63,648 nucleotides of DNA, taken from assembly GCA_900314975.1 (NCBI GenBank), contig OMXI01000008.1:1-63648 (forward strand), in the 5' to 3' direction. The notes under the pieces are model-generated. The model searched no databases. It was not told where the DNA came from and saw only the letters and a program-made list of their open reading frames with translations. Shown here in pieces: positions 18,588-27,273 of this stretch; position 1 is the stretch's first letter, and each line of letters opens with the position of its first letter. This DNA comes from an uncultured Eubacteriales bacterium (GTDB taxonomy: Bacteria; Bacillota; Clostridia; Oscillospirales; Ruminococcaceae). A program made the translations under genes and the position numbers.

Positions 18588-19265
18588 ATGAAAATATGTC
18601 CAAACTGCAGCACACCGTTAAGTGATGATGCAAAGTTTTGCAGCAGCTGCGGATGCACAATAAATAATACACAGACAAATGCTTATGACGCAGGTGCAGG
18701 CTATGCCGAGCCTTATGCCGAGCCTGTGATTAACGACTTTGCCTACAGCCAGCAGCAGTACGCGCCCGACCCATACGCACAGCCTACTATGGACTCGGTG
18801 CAGCCTGTTATAGACCCTGCGGCGCAGTCTGTTCCGACTATGGACAGCGTGCAGCCCGCAGTGCAGTATGACAGCAACGGCTTTGCCTACAATCAGGGCT
18901 ACGGTCAGTATCAGCAGCCTTATGACAATAATAACTATGCGCAGCAGTACGGCGGATACGAGCAGCCACAGCAGTACAGCGGGTACGAGCAGCCGCAGCA
19001 GAATTTCAATCAGCCGCCAATGCAGTACGAGCAGCCGAAGGGCTTTCAGAACCCCGAATACATAAACCCCGCATCACCGCAGATGCCCGGCGTAACACCG
19101 GGAAAAACGGGCGGTTCCTCGCTTATCGTGCCGATAATACTGATAATCCTTATCCTTGCAGTCATCTTCATTGATGTGTTCTGGCTGTTCAGGGATCAGA
19201 TATGGGGCAAAAAAGACGACAGCTCTACCGCCGCTGTCAGCTATACGGCAATGGCAGACGAATAA
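18588..19265 (+). CDS. Zinc-ribbon protein with Gln/Tyr/Pro-rich repeats and C-terminal membrane anchor
   Basis: 225 residues. The zinc ribbon uses C4, C7, C18 and C21 (CPNCS and CSSCG). Residues about 30-170 are low complexity with imperfect repeats (TMDSVQP twice; YEQPQQ and GGYEQPQQ units). A hydrophobic segment at about 179-203 anchors the protein, leaving only about 20 residues beyond it. Unlike the gene at 17337 there is no outside domain. The AAAGGAG site and the 30-bp gap after the lipoprotein gene suggest one transcript for all three. Function unknown. Confidence 0.7.
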   Translation: MKICPNCSTPLSDDAKFCSSCGCTINNTQTNAYDAGAGYAEPYAEPVINDFAYSQQQYAPDPYAQPTMDSVQPVIDPAAQSVPTMDSVQPAVQYDSNGFAYNQGYGQYQQPYDNNNYAQQYGGYEQPQQYSGYEQPQQNFNQPPMQYEQPKGFQNPEYINPASPQMPGVTPGKTGGSSLIVPIILIILILAVIFIDVFWLFRDQIWGKKDDSSTAAVSYTAMADE

Positions 19266-19274
19266 AACAACAAA

Positions 19275-19304
19275 CGGCTTGGCTTTACGTCAAGCCGCTT
19301 TTTT
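19275..19304 (+). terminator. Terminator of the zinc-ribbon gene group
   Basis: CGGCTTG/CAAGCCG arms (19275-19281, 19291-19297) followed by CTTTTTTG, just after the stop at 19265. Confidence 0.85.
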
Positions 19305-19308
19305 GCGC

Positions 19309-19343
19309 AAAAAAAAAGACAGCACCGTCAAGATGCTGTCTTT
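19309..19343 (-). terminator. Terminator of rplJ-rplL
   Basis: AAAGACAGCA/TGCTGTCTTT arms (19315-19324, 19334-19343). On the minus strand a T-run follows (19309-19317), 18 bp after the rplL stop. It could act in both directions between the converging units. Confidence 0.8.
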
Positions 19344-19361
19344 ATTATTTCAAGTGTGAAA

Positions 19362-19736
19362 TTACTTGAGCTCAACAGTAGCGCCTGCTGCCTCAAGCTT
19401 GCCCTTGATCTCCTCAGCGTCAGCCTTGGAAACGCCTTCCTTGATAGCCTTAGGTGCGCTCTCAACGAGCTCCTTAGCCTCTTTAAGACCAAGACCTGTG
19501 ATTTCCTTAACAGCCTTGATAACGCCCATCTTAGCGTCGCCGAAGGATGCGAGAACTACGTCGAACTCGGTCTTCTCCTCAGCTGCAGCAGCACCGGCGC
19601 CTGCACCTGCAGGAGCAGCAGCGATAGCAGCTGTTACGCCGAACTCTTCCTGAATTGCGTCTACAAGCTCGGAAAGCTCGAGAACGGAAAGTGTCTTGAT
19701 TTCTTCAACAAATTTAGTGATCTTCTCTGAAGCCAT
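19362..19736 (-). CDS. rplL: 50S ribosomal protein L7/L12
   Basis: Ribosomal stalk protein bL12, which recruits and activates translational GTPases; 124 residues. The N-terminal dimerisation domain (about 1-35), an Ala-rich hinge (about 36-52), and the C-terminal factor-binding domain with [20 protein letters not shown] are all present. It follows rplJ by 86 bp. Strong bias toward a few codons fits very high expression. Confidence 0.99.
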   Translation of the reverse strand: MASEKITKFVEEIKTLSVLELSELVDAIQEEFGVTAAIAAAPAGAGAGAAAAEEKTEFDVVLASFGDAKMGVIKAVKEITGLGLKEAKELVESAPKAIKEGVSKADAEEIKGKLEAAGATVELK

Positions 19737-19822
19737 GATAATAATCTCCTTTTAATTTATTTTGTCGTTGCGGCATTTGCCGCGGTCTTGTGCGTTATGC
19801 ACATCGTTTTATGCTGCCGCAA

Positions 19823-20335
19823 TTATGCAGCGTCGCCGCCCTTGCTGTCTGCAACAGCCTTGAGTGTAGCAGCGAGCTTCTGTATCGGTCCCTGCAGGGA
19901 GCCGACCAGCTGTGCAAGCAGAGTTTCTCTGGAAGGGATCTTGGAAAGAGCCTTCACACCTGCTGCATCATAGGTTTCTTCGCCGATGTAGCCTGCCTTA
20001 AGGATAAGCTTTTCACCGTTGAACTGCTCACCGAACTTGCCCAGAACTCTTGCGGGAGCTGTCTGGTCGTCGTTGGAAACAGCGAAAGCTGTTGTACCCT
20101 CCAGAACTCCGTCAAAGCCCTCATAGCCTGCGTTGTGCAGTGCAAAACGAAGAATAGTGTTCTTCTCTACGAAGTAGGTAACGCCAGCCTCTCTGAGCTC
20201 TTTTCTGAGCTTGGTATCCTCCTCAACGGTGAGACCCTTGTAATCAACAAGCACACCTGCTGCGGAATTCTTGATAAGGTCAGTCAGCTTTGCTACCTTT
20301 TCCTGCTTTGCAAGCAGAACCTTTTCACTTGGCAT
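19823..20335 (-). CDS. rplJ: 50S ribosomal protein L10
   Basis: Ribosomal protein uL10, the base of the stalk that holds L12 dimers; 170 residues. The start is the ATG giving MPSEKVLLAKQEKVAKLTDL, about 9 nt after an AGAGGTG site; an upstream GTG overlaps the site and is unlikely. AAGVLVDYKGLTVEEDTKLR and the alpha-8-like C-terminus (LVGSLQGPIQKLAATLKAVA), which binds L12, are visible. An L10 leader precedes it. Confidence 0.97.
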   Translation of the reverse strand: MPSEKVLLAKQEKVAKLTDLIKNSAAGVLVDYKGLTVEEDTKLRKELREAGVTYFVEKNTILRFALHNAGYEGFDGVLEGTTAFAVSNDDQTAPARVLGKFGEQFNGEKLILKAGYIGEETYDAAGVKALSKIPSRETLLAQLVGSLQGPIQKLAATLKAVADSKGGDAA

Positions 20336-20370
20336 TTTTGATTTCACCTCTTTGAAAATGAACTACAAGC

Positions 20371-20507
20371 GTACACTAAAAAGAAAATCCCTTTCGCCGC
20401 AAAGACAAAAGAGAAACAAAGTCAATATTACAACTTTGCGTTCTTTCCTCGGCGGGTCTTACGAATGAACTGCGTTCATTTTGCCAGCTGTCTTTAGATA
20501 CGAATGC
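20371..20507 (-). promoter_or_regulatory. L10 leader (autoregulatory mRNA element)
   Basis: The minus strand carries AAAGACAGCTGG, CGTAAGACCCGCCGAGG and a downstream CGCAAAG/CTTTGCG pair, in the order seen in ribosomal L10 leader RNAs upstream of rplJ-rplL. In other bacteria L10-L12 binds this element to repress its own synthesis. The last arm is followed by a T-rich stretch, so an attenuator is also possible. Confidence 0.75.
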
Positions 20508-20513
20508 TTATAT

Positions 20514-20542
20514 ATTATACCAAACTCGCCCCGCTTTGTCAA
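20514..20542 (-). promoter_or_regulatory. Promoter of rplJ-rplL
   Basis: TTGACA (20537-20542), 17-bp spacer ending in TGG, TATAAT (20514-20519), minus strand: full consensus with an extended -10. The start would be near 20507, giving a leader of about 170 nt. Confidence 0.9.
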
Positions 20543-20626
20543 GACTCGCTGTAAATATTCCTGTAAACGTTTTGTGAACATCATTTTCTTGCCTCTTGCT
20601 TCTCGTCATCTTGCCTCCAGAGGCGC

Positions 20627-20739
20627 AAAAAAATTGCAGAGCTGCGTAGCTCTGCTGAAACAAAACAAAAAAACTATGTGTAGAACAAAAGAAAGGAGAC
20701 AACAAAACGGATGTTAAACCTAATTACGTGTTTAACACC
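20627..20739 (-). ncRNA. Candidate small RNA with anti-Shine-Dalgarno stretch
   Basis: A compact unit on the minus strand: promoter at 20746-20774, predicted start near 20739, and a terminator hairpin (GCAGAGCT/AGCTCTGC, 20636-20655) followed by seven Ts (20627-20633), giving an RNA of about 113 nt. The 5' end forms a GTTAAAC/GTTTAAC hairpin, the middle is single-stranded and C/U-rich with TCTCCTTTC (20691-20699), complementary to ribosome binding sites. No reading frame of note. It ends before the rplJ promoter, so it need not be part of the rplJ leader. Confidence 0.6.
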
Positions 20740-20745
20740 AATGTA

Positions 20746-20774
20746 ATTATATCGGATTTTTGTCGCAAAGTCAA
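20746..20774 (-). promoter_or_regulatory. Promoter of the candidate small RNA
   Basis: TTGACT (20769-20774), 17-bp spacer, TATAAT (20746-20751), minus strand. The next downstream element is the terminator at 20627-20655. From 20775 to 21024 I see no gene or clear structure. Confidence 0.85.
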
Positions 20775-21024
20775 GTAAAATGCGTCCTTTTACCAAAAAA
20801 ATAAATCTTTTTGTAATTTTGCACAAAAAAGCGTGCGCTAAATTTTACCAATGATTGTTATTTTGCGCTTTCGACCGCCAAAAATATGTAAAAAGGCTTC
20901 AGCATCGGGACAGGAAGCCTGTTTTCAGAGGTCGACAGCGAACGCAAACCCGTTTTACCGAGCTGTCTGTGTTTTGAAAAAAGACTTCCCTTCCCAATGC
21001 CGAAGCCCGCGGTAAGCAAAACGG

Positions 21025-21228
21025 CTACTCTCTTACAAGCTCGTTTTCCTTGAAAAGCAGCGAGATGCACCATACAGCCGATGCAGCGACCAGCGTGTAT
21101 ACTATTCTGCTTATTACCGAACCCATTCCGCCGAAAAGATATGCGACCAGGTCGAACTGGAAGATACCGATAAGTCCCCAGTTGATTCCGCCAATGATAA
21201 GCAGAGCCAATGCAATCTTATTCCACAT
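21025..21228 (-). CDS. DUF378 family small membrane protein
   Basis: 67 residues with two membrane segments. The start MWNKIALALLIIGGINWGLI and the FQFDLVAYLFGGMGSVISRI segment match the DUF378 family, whose GGxNWGL motif is clear. A GAAAGGAGG site precedes the ATG. The role of this family is not established. It stands alone between rplJ and the divergently transcribed galM-like gene. Confidence 0.85.
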   Translation of the reverse strand: MWNKIALALLIIGGINWGLIGIFQFDLVAYLFGGMGSVISRIVYTLVAASAVWCISLLFKENELVRE

Positions 21229-21373
21229 TTGAAATACCTCCTTTCAGAGCTTCGTGCCTTGTGCGCTCTGTAAAACTATTATTGACACGCCGCAAAGGTT
21301 TATTCACCGCTTTTTTAGCAATTATTACCCAAAAACTATGTTCAAATTTTATGTATTATGTTTGTGGAAATAC

Positions 21374-21402
21374 TGGACAAAAAACGTGAAACGTGGTATA
21401 AT
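21374..21402 (+). promoter_or_regulatory. Promoter of the galM-cbp group
   Basis: TGGACA (21374-21379), 17-bp spacer ending in TGG, TATAAT (21397-21402): extended -10. It drives the epimerase gene starting at 21443. Confidence 0.75.
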
Positions 21403-21442
21403 AGCTTTATATAAATCAAACAAAAAAGGAAAAGTGAAACAA

Positions 21443-22450
21443 ATGGGAAAGGTCGAAAAGAATTACAGTTTTAAAGGCATAGACTGCGTAAAGCTCTCAC
21501 ACGGCAAATACTTTTGCGTGATAGCCGTTTCAAGAGGTGCATCGGTACTTCGTCTGCGCGACGAGGAGAACAAAATTGACGTTTTCAGATACCGCGAGGA
21601 CGTCAGTGCAGATGAAATGGACAGCGCAAGAGAAATCTGGGGACTGCCCACGCTGTACCTGCCAAACCGCTTTGACGGCGGTGTGCTGAAAACCTCTGAT
21701 GCAGTGTATAACCTGCCGATAAACGAAGAGGCGCTTGGCAACACCATTCACGGCTGGGTGCATAAAAGAGCGCACACTATCGAAAGCTTTACCGAGGACA
21801 ACCACAAGGCTGTGCTTGTCACATCCTTCACCCACGATAAAAACGACGAGTGGTACAAGTTCTTCCCCGTTGATTTCAGAATATCATACAGATTTACTCT
21901 TTCAGACGACGGTCTGAAGCAGGAGATAAACCTCACAAATTTGAGCGACAAGGCACTGCCCGTCTCGCTTTGCACACATACAACGATAAATTCGCCTATG
22001 GTCGACGGCGGCGAGGAAAAAGACCTGCGGCTGTTTGTGCCGATAGGCAAAAGGTGCGAGCTTAACGAAAGGTGTCTGCCCACAGAAAAGCTGCTTGACC
22101 TGAACGATTGGGATAAGGAGTATCTCACAGGCAAAATGCCCACACTGCAGGAGCTTGACAACGATATGTACACCGCGCAGATGAATACCCTCGGCGGTGA
22201 GGATTTCTACGGCGTGTATGTGACCGACGATAAAAACGGCACTACGGTACTCAACGAGGTGTCAAAGGAGTTTAAATTCTGGAATATGTGGAACCATAAC
22301 GGCGTTAATCACTATTTCTGCCCCGAGCCGATGACGGCTATGATAAACTGCACTAACCTTGACCTGCCCGACGACGTGACAGGCTACAGCGAGCTTTCAA
22401 AGGGTCAGACATACGCCTGCTGGCAGAAATTTGCCACAAAGAAAGGCTGA
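21443..22450 (+). CDS. Aldose 1-epimerase family protein
   Basis: 335 residues from the ATG giving MGKVEKNYSFKGIDCVKLSH, with an AAGGAAA site upstream; the frame is open further upstream but the promoter lies inside that part. It looks like a GalM-type mutarotase: a beta-sandwich pattern with the active-site block LGNTIHGWVHKRAH near residue 110 and a C-terminal PEPMTAMINCTNLDLPDD segment. GalM enzymes interconvert alpha and beta sugar anomers. Its position ahead of cellobiose phosphorylase suggests it conditions glucose or cellobiose anomers (inference). Confidence 0.8.
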   Translation: MGKVEKNYSFKGIDCVKLSHGKYFCVIAVSRGASVLRLRDEENKIDVFRYREDVSADEMDSAREIWGLPTLYLPNRFDGGVLKTSDAVYNLPINEEALGNTIHGWVHKRAHTIESFTEDNHKAVLVTSFTHDKNDEWYKFFPVDFRISYRFTLSDDGLKQEINLTNLSDKALPVSLCTHTTINSPMVDGGEEKDLRLFVPIGKRCELNERCLPTEKLLDLNDWDKEYLTGKMPTLQELDNDMYTAQMNTLGGEDFYGVYVTDDKNGTTVLNEVSKEFKFWNMWNHNGVNHYFCPEPMTAMINCTNLDLPDDVTGYSELSKGQTYACWQKFATKKG

Positions 22451-22453
22451 TAA

Positions 22454-23113
22454 ATGGATATTCGTGAAAGCTTTGGCATAGCCGCACAAAACTACCGCAA
22501 CAGCCGGCGTGAAAAACACAAATGGGCACCGATATTTGCAGCCTTTGCACTGTTGAGCATCGGCGCAACAGGCATCAAGGAGCTTATGGTGAGCGGCGCC
22601 GATATCCTCGGCGGAAAAGCTACCGTTGAAAAATTCTTCACGGCTAACCTTGTCAGACTTATCATTATGTGTCTATTGTTTGCCGCATTCATCGTGGTAT
22701 TCATAAAGACATGGAAGGGCAGGGAAAGCTCGGTCGAACAGCTGGTGTATACATTCGTAAGCGGTCTGATGATCATCTTTTTTACCGTATCCGCCCTGCT
22801 GCCCGTTATGAATATAAGCCGCGAGCTTAAAAGCCCGCGCACCATTGAAATGAACGGTTATACGCTTTGCACCGACGACAAGGGTATGCACTATGTCGCA
22901 TTCAGCGACGACGGCGCTGTGCTGCTGGCAATACCCGCAGATAAATATGCACAGCTGCAAAAGGGTAATGCCTCAAACAAGAAAAACGTCGGACAGGCTT
23001 ACGAGCTTGTTGTTGACGGCGGTTACAGCAACATTCAGTATTATGAGTCGGATATAACCGTTACATACTATAACAAATCTATTATTTACGAAAAAGTGAC
23101 TCTTAAAACATAG
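22454..23113 (+). CDS. Uncharacterised membrane protein
   Basis: 219 residues. I do not recognise a family. The N-terminus is soluble and basic, followed by three hydrophobic segments at about 27-45, 66-87 and 100-118 (for example LIIMCLLFAAFIVVF). The C-terminal 100 residues are soluble and contain MNGYTLCTDDKGMHYVAFSD, suggesting a beta-rich domain on the outside or inside face. It starts 3 bp after the galM-like gene, whose tail supplies an AAAGG site, so the two are probably cotranscribed. Confidence 0.6.
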   Translation: MDIRESFGIAAQNYRNSRREKHKWAPIFAAFALLSIGATGIKELMVSGADILGGKATVEKFFTANLVRLIIMCLLFAAFIVVFIKTWKGRESSVEQLVYTFVSGLMIIFFTVSALLPVMNISRELKSPRTIEMNGYTLCTDDKGMHYVAFSDDGAVLLAIPADKYAQLQKGNASNKKNVGQAYELVVDGGYSNIQYYESDITVTYYNKSIIYEKVTLKT

Positions 23114-23206
23114 TCTTACATCTTACCTCTTATCTCTTACATCTAAAAGGGTAATAAATAATGAAAATTATTTTTTATACATATTTACACGAAAGGTGGA
23201 AATCTT

Positions 23207-25690
23207 ATGAAATTTGGTTTCTTTGATGACGTAAACAAGGAATATGTCATCACTAACCCGAGAACTCCGTATCCGTGGATAAACTATCTCGGCTCACAGG
23301 CGTTCTTCTCTCTCATCTCCAACACAGCAGGCGGCTACAGCTTCTATAAGGATGCGAGACTCAGAAGAATAACACGTTACCGCTACAACAACGTGCCTAT
23401 CGATATGGGCGGCAGATATTTCTATATCAACGACAACGGCACTGTATGGAACCCCGGCTGGTCTCCTGTGAAGACCGCGCTCGATGCGTATACCTGCCGT
23501 CACGGTATGGGCTATACAGTCATCAAGGGCGAAAAGAACGGCATCGAGGCTGAGGTGACTTTCTTCGTTCCAAACAACTATAACGGCGAAGTTCAGCAGG
23601 TAGTCCTCACAAACAAGAGCAATGAGAAGAAAACCTTCAAGCTCTTCTCTTTCGCAGAGTGGTGTCTGTGGGATGCTCAGGACGACTGCACAAATTTCCA
23701 GAGAAACTTCTCAACAGGCAGAGTTGAAGTTGACGGCTCTGTTATTTACCACAAGACAGAATACAGAGACAGGCGCGACCACTATGCTTTCTACTCTGTA
23801 AACGACAGCATCGACGGCTACGATACCGACCGTGACGCATTCATCGGTCTGTACAACGGCTTCAACGATCCTCAGGCTGTTATCGCAGGCAAGGCAGCAG
23901 ATTCCTTCGCTGACGGCTGGTCTCCAATTGCTTCTCACTACAAGCAGATCACCCTTGAAGCAGGTCAGAGCAAGACTCTCGTCTTCGTACTGGGCTACGT
24001 TGAGATGCCTGTCGATCAGAAGTTTGAAGCTGACGGCAAGACTATCAACAAGGTAAAGGCAAAGGCTATGATCGAGCAGTTCAATACTCCCGAGAAGGTA
24101 GCCGCAGGTCTTGCAGAGCTCAAGGAGTCATGGGACAAGCTGCTGGGCATACTCAACGTTTCCACCCCAAGCGACAAGGTAGACCGTATGGTGAATATCT
24201 GGAACCAGTATCAGTGCATGGTAACATTCAACCTGTCACGTTCCGCTTCCTACTTTGAGAGCGGTATCGGCAGAGGAATGGGCTTCCGTGATTCCAATCA
24301 GGATATACTCGGTTTCGTTCACCAGATACCCGACAGAGCAAGAGAGAGGATCATCGATATCGCTTCCACACAGCTTCCCGACGGCGGCTGCTATCACCAG
24401 TATCAGCCTCTTACCAAGAAGGGCAACTCCGATATCGGCGGCGACTTCTCTGATGATCCGCTGTGGATGATACTCTCTGTTTCCGCATACATCAAGGAAA
24501 CAGGCGACTGGGGTATACTCGATGAAATGGTGCCATATGACAATGACGAGTCCAAGGCACAGCCTATGCTCGATCACCTGAAGGTATCCTTCTACCACAT
24601 CGTAAACAACCTCGGTCCTCACGGACTGCCTCTTGCTATGCGTGCTGACTGGAACGACTGCATCAACCTGTCATGCTATTCGGATACTCCCGGCGAGAGC
24701 TTCCAGACATATACCAACCCCAAGTTCGCTGCTGAGGGCGGCTACTCCAAGGTAGCTGAGTCCGTAATGGTAGCTACACTGTTCACATACGTAGGTCCTA
24801 ACTACGTTTCGATACTCAAGCATCTCGGCAGGGACGACGAAGCTGCTGCTGCGCAGGCTGAGATCGACAAGATGAAGAAGAACGTTATGGAGTCTGCATG
24901 GGACGGCAGCTGGTTCCTCAGGGCTTATGACGCTAACGGCGAGAAGATGGGCTCCAAGGAGTGCGAAGAGGGTCAGATATTCATTGAGCCTCAGGGCTTC
25001 GCTATCATGTCCGAGATAGGCAAGGAGCAGGGCGCAGATATGAAGACCCTTGCTGCTATCGACGAGAGACTTAACACCAAGTTCGGTCTCGTACTCAACA
25101 ACCCCGCATTCACCAAGTACTATATCCAGTACGGTGAGATCTCCACATACCCCGGCGGATATAAGGAGAACGCAGGTATATTCACACACAACAACGCTTG
25201 GATAATCTGTGCTGCTGCTTATGCAGGCGAAGGCGACCAGGCATTCAAGTACTATTCCGAGATCGCTCCTGCATTCACTGAGGAGACTTCCGATATCCAC
25301 AAGACCGAGCCTTATGTATACGGTCAGATGATCGGCGGCAAGGACGCAGGCTCTGATATCGGTCAGACAGGCAAGAACTTCGGTCAGGGCAAGAACTCCT
25401 GGCTGACAGGTACAGCTGCATGGAACATGGTGGCTATCTCCCAGTACATACTCGGTGTACAGCCTGATTTTGACGGCCTTAAGATAGATCCATCTATCCC
25501 TACCGAGTGGGACGGCTTCAATATCACCAGAAAGTACAGAGGCAACACCTACAACATAACTGTCAAGAACCCCGATCACATCTCAAAGGGCATTAAGTCC
25601 GTTGTATGTGACGGCGTAAAGGTCAGCGGCAGCGTTCTTCCTGTATTCGACGCAGGCACAGAGCATACCGTTGAGGTTGTAATGGGCTAA
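23207..25690 (+). CDS. Cellobiose phosphorylase (GH94)
   Basis: 827 residues, the usual size for GH94 cellobiose phosphorylases (about 810-830). Converts cellobiose plus phosphate into glucose 1-phosphate and glucose in the cytosol, saving one ATP per disaccharide. The N-terminal beta-sandwich starts [20 protein letters not shown]; the (alpha/alpha)6 barrel carries [20 protein letters not shown] and [10 protein letters not shown], with the presumed general acid D484 (D481 nearby). The [20 protein letters not shown] block lines the phosphate site. An AGGTGG site precedes the ATG. No transporter or cellulase gene is adjacent. Confidence 0.92.
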   Translation: MKFGFFDDVNKEYVITNPRTPYPWINYLGSQAFFSLISNTAGGYSFYKDARLRRITRYRYNNVPIDMGGRYFYINDNGTVWNPGWSPVKTALDAYTCRHGMGYTVIKGEKNGIEAEVTFFVPNNYNGEVQQVVLTNKSNEKKTFKLFSFAEWCLWDAQDDCTNFQRNFSTGRVEVDGSVIYHKTEYRDRRDHYAFYSVNDSIDGYDTDRDAFIGLYNGFNDPQAVIAGKAADSFADGWSPIASHYKQITLEAGQSKTLVFVLGYVEMPVDQKFEADGKTINKVKAKAMIEQFNTPEKVAAGLAELKESWDKLLGILNVSTPSDKVDRMVNIWNQYQCMVTFNLSRSASYFESGIGRGMGFRDSNQDILGFVHQIPDRARERIIDIASTQLPDGGCYHQYQPLTKKGNSDIGGDFSDDPLWMILSVSAYIKETGDWGILDEMVPYDNDESKAQPMLDHLKVSFYHIVNNLGPHGLPLAMRADWNDCINLSCYSDTPGESFQTYTNPKFAAEGGYSKVAESVMVATLFTYVGPNYVSILKHLGRDDEAAAAQAEIDKMKKNVMESAWDGSWFLRAYDANGEKMGSKECEEGQIFIEPQGFAIMSEIGKEQGADMKTLAAIDERLNTKFGLVLNNPAFTKYYIQYGEISTYPGGYKENAGIFTHNNAWIICAAAYAGEGDQAFKYYSEIAPAFTEETSDIHKTEPYVYGQMIGGKDAGSDIGQTGKNFGQGKNSWLTGTAAWNMVAISQYILGVQPDFDGLKIDPSIPTEWDGFNITRKYRGNTYNITVKNPDHISKGIKSVVCDGVKVSGSVLPVFDAGTEHTVEVVMG

Positions 25691-25709
25691 AACACTTTGG
25701 TGGTTATCG

Positions 25710-25850
25710 GGGGAAACCCTTTTGGAGAAGGGTTATCCCCCGAACCCCTTTCCTAAACCTCTTATTGCTTTTTCGCCATTTGGGTTTACAACCCAAATAA
25801 CGAAAAAGTAGTAGAGTTCAAAAAATAGTTTGAGGATAATCTTTACCGAG
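25710..25850 (+). repeat. Dispersed hairpin repeat, family A, copy 2
   Basis: Between cbp and rplA. The hairpin has outer arms CTTTTTCG/CGAAAAAG (25768-25775, 25801-25808) and inner arms TTTGGGTT/AACCCAAA (25779-25786, 25790-25797). It carries the GGGGGAAACCCTTTTGG end block and the CCTTTCCTAAACCT block shared with copy 1, in the same sense as cbp transcription. Confidence 0.75.
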
Positions 25851-25900
25851 AGAATTCTCACGATGAAGCATCAAAAGTGCCTTATCCAACACAGATACAA

Positions 25901-25933
25901 AAAAGAGCTATGGATCAAACCCATAGCTCTTTT
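25901..25933. terminator. Bidirectional terminator between cbp and rplA
   Basis: AAAAGAGCTATGG/CCATAGCTCTTTT, 13-bp perfect arms with a 7-nt loop and flanking A and T runs. It can end both the plus-strand cbp transcript and the minus-strand rpmG-rplA transcript. Confidence 0.9.
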
Positions 25934-25959
25934 ATTTCATAATTCCATATCGAATTAAA

Positions 25960-26655
25960 TCAGTTACCGTACTTTGCAGTGCTGATCTTGATTCCCGGGC
26001 CCATTGTAGATGCAACTACAACGCTCTTGAGATACTGACCCTTTGCAGCAGACGGCTTAGCCTTTACGATAGCGCCGATAAGTGTCTCAAAGTTCTCGTT
26101 GAGCTTTTCAACGCCAAAGGAAGCCTTGCCGATAGGGCAGTGAATGATATTGGTCTTATCAAGACGGTACTCGATCTTACCTGCTTTAGCCTCTGTAACA
26201 GCCTTTGCAACGTCAGGTGTAACAGTACCTGCCTTTGGGTTTGGCATAAGTCCGCGAGGACCGAGAACCTTACCGAGTCTACCAACAACACCCATCATAT
26301 CAGGAGATGCAACAACAACGTCGAACTCCATCCAGTTTTCCTTCATGATCTTGTCAACGAGGTCCATACCGCCGACATAGTCAGCGCCGGCCTCCTTGGC
26401 AGCGTCATACTTGTCCTCCTTGCAGAATACGCAGACTCTTACAGTCTTACCTGTTCCGTTAGGAAGAACAACAGCGCCTCTTACCTGCTGGTCAGCGTGT
26501 CTTGAGTCAACACCCAGACGAACGTGAAGCTCTATCGTTTCATCAAACTTTGCCTTTGCGCCCTTAGCTGCGAGTTCGAGAGCCTCAGGAGCTTCATATG
26601 CTTTAGTTCTGTCGATAGCCTTTGAGCTTTCAACATACTTCTTGCCATGTTTCAT
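25960..26655 (-). CDS. rplA: 50S ribosomal protein L1
   Basis: Ribosomal protein uL1 of the mobile L1 stalk that helps eject deacylated tRNA; 231 residues. Motifs: [20 protein letters not shown] at the start, [19 protein letters not shown], and [20 protein letters not shown] in the middle. L1 commonly represses its own operon by binding mRNA sites that imitate 23S rRNA; two candidates lie upstream. It is the last gene of the rpmG-secE-nusG-rplK-rplA unit. Confidence 0.99.
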   Translation of the reverse strand: MKHGKKYVESSKAIDRTKAYEAPEALELAAKGAKAKFDETIELHVRLGVDSRHADQQVRGAVVLPNGTGKTVRVCVFCKEDKYDAAKEAGADYVGGMDLVDKIMKENWMEFDVVVASPDMMGVVGRLGKVLGPRGLMPNPKAGTVTPDVAKAVTEAKAGKIEYRLDKTNIIHCPIGKASFGVEKLNENFETLIGAIVKAKPSAAKGQYLKSVVVASTMGPGIKISTAKYGN

Positions 26656-26674
26656 TAATATTTCCTCCTCTTAA

Positions 26675-26702
26675 GTGGTAATACGGAATAATCCTCCCAC
26701 CT
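26675..26702 (-). promoter_or_regulatory. L1-binding-site-like hairpin between rplK and rplA
   Basis: The minus strand reads GTGGGAG, a small GGA/TCC hairpin, then ATTACCAC. The GTGG/CCAC stem with GAG and TTA internal-loop bases resembles helix 76-77 of 23S rRNA (GGUGGGAG ... AUACCACC), the L1 target. It ends just before the rplA ribosome binding site. Confidence 0.55.
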
Positions 26703-26728
26703 CTGCGTTTTATTTACGCAGGTTTCGA

Positions 26729-27154
26729 TCAATCCTCAACTACGACGCCCATTGAACGGCATGTGCCTGCGATCATGCTCATTGCACTCTCAAGGCTTGA
26801 TGCGTTCAGGTCAGGCATTTTCTGCTCTGCGATCTTCTGGATCTGCTCCTTTGTGATCTTTGCAACCTTCTTCTTGTTAGGCTCACCCGATGCATGCTCG
26901 AGCTTGCAAGCCTTCTTGATAAGAACAGCTGCCGGCGGAGTCTTTGTGATGAATGTAAACGATCTGTCAGCATAAACTGTGATCACAACAGGGATAATAA
27001 GACCTGCATCGTTCTTGGTTCTCTCGTTGAAATCCTTTGTGAATGCCATAATGTTAACACCGTGCTGACCGAGTGCCGGACCAACCGGTGGTGCAGGAGT
27101 TGCCTTTCCTGCAGGGATTTGCAGCTTGATATAGCCTACTACCTTTTGTGCCAT
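26729..27154 (-). CDS. rplK: 50S ribosomal protein L11
   Basis: Ribosomal protein uL11 of the GTPase-associated centre, needed for RelA activation; 141 residues, the exact family length. The ATG giving [20 protein letters not shown] follows a GGAGGTG site; an upstream in-frame start is not supported. The [17 protein letters not shown] and C-terminal [15 protein letters not shown] blocks are diagnostic. Confidence 0.98.
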   Translation of the reverse strand: MAQKVVGYIKLQIPAGKATPAPPVGPALGQHGVNIMAFTKDFNERTKNDAGLIIPVVITVYADRSFTFITKTPPAAVLIKKACKLEHASGEPNKKKVAKITKEQIQKIAEQKMPDLNASSLESAMSMIAGTCRSMGVVVED

Positions 27155-27175
27155 TATTTGCACCTCCATAATTAA

Positions 27176-27210
27176 GTGGTAAGGCGAGCCGCCTTTTGCA
27201 GCTCTCCCAC
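27176..27210 (-). promoter_or_regulatory. L1-binding-site-like hairpin upstream of rplK
   Basis: The minus strand reads GTGGGAG, a 6-bp AGCTGC/GCGGCT hairpin, then CTTACCAC. It has the same GTGG/CCAC stem and GAG/TTA internal loop as the copy at 26675 and imitates the L1 site of 23S rRNA. It lies about 22 nt before the rplK start. Confidence 0.6.
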
Positions 27211-27273
27211 GTTTTTGGAAGCCTTTATATAAATAAAATATTGCTTCCGTTACGAATGATTTTCCCTCTTGCC

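Noticed and set aside
20711-20746. 11-codon plus-strand frame (MLNLITCLTPM) after AAAGGAG
   Set aside because: No plus-strand promoter was seen; the AAAGGAG is better explained as the complement of the small RNA's C/U core.
23114-23206. Riboswitch or distinct promoter upstream of cellobiose phosphorylase
   Set aside because: Only a degenerate CTTACATCTTAC-type repeat and A/T-rich sequence are seen; no convincing -35/-10 pair or structure.
24671-25579. 302-codon open frame on the minus strand within cellobiose phosphorylase
   Set aside because: It is an antisense shadow of a strongly biased, conserved gene and has no ribosome binding site or family match.
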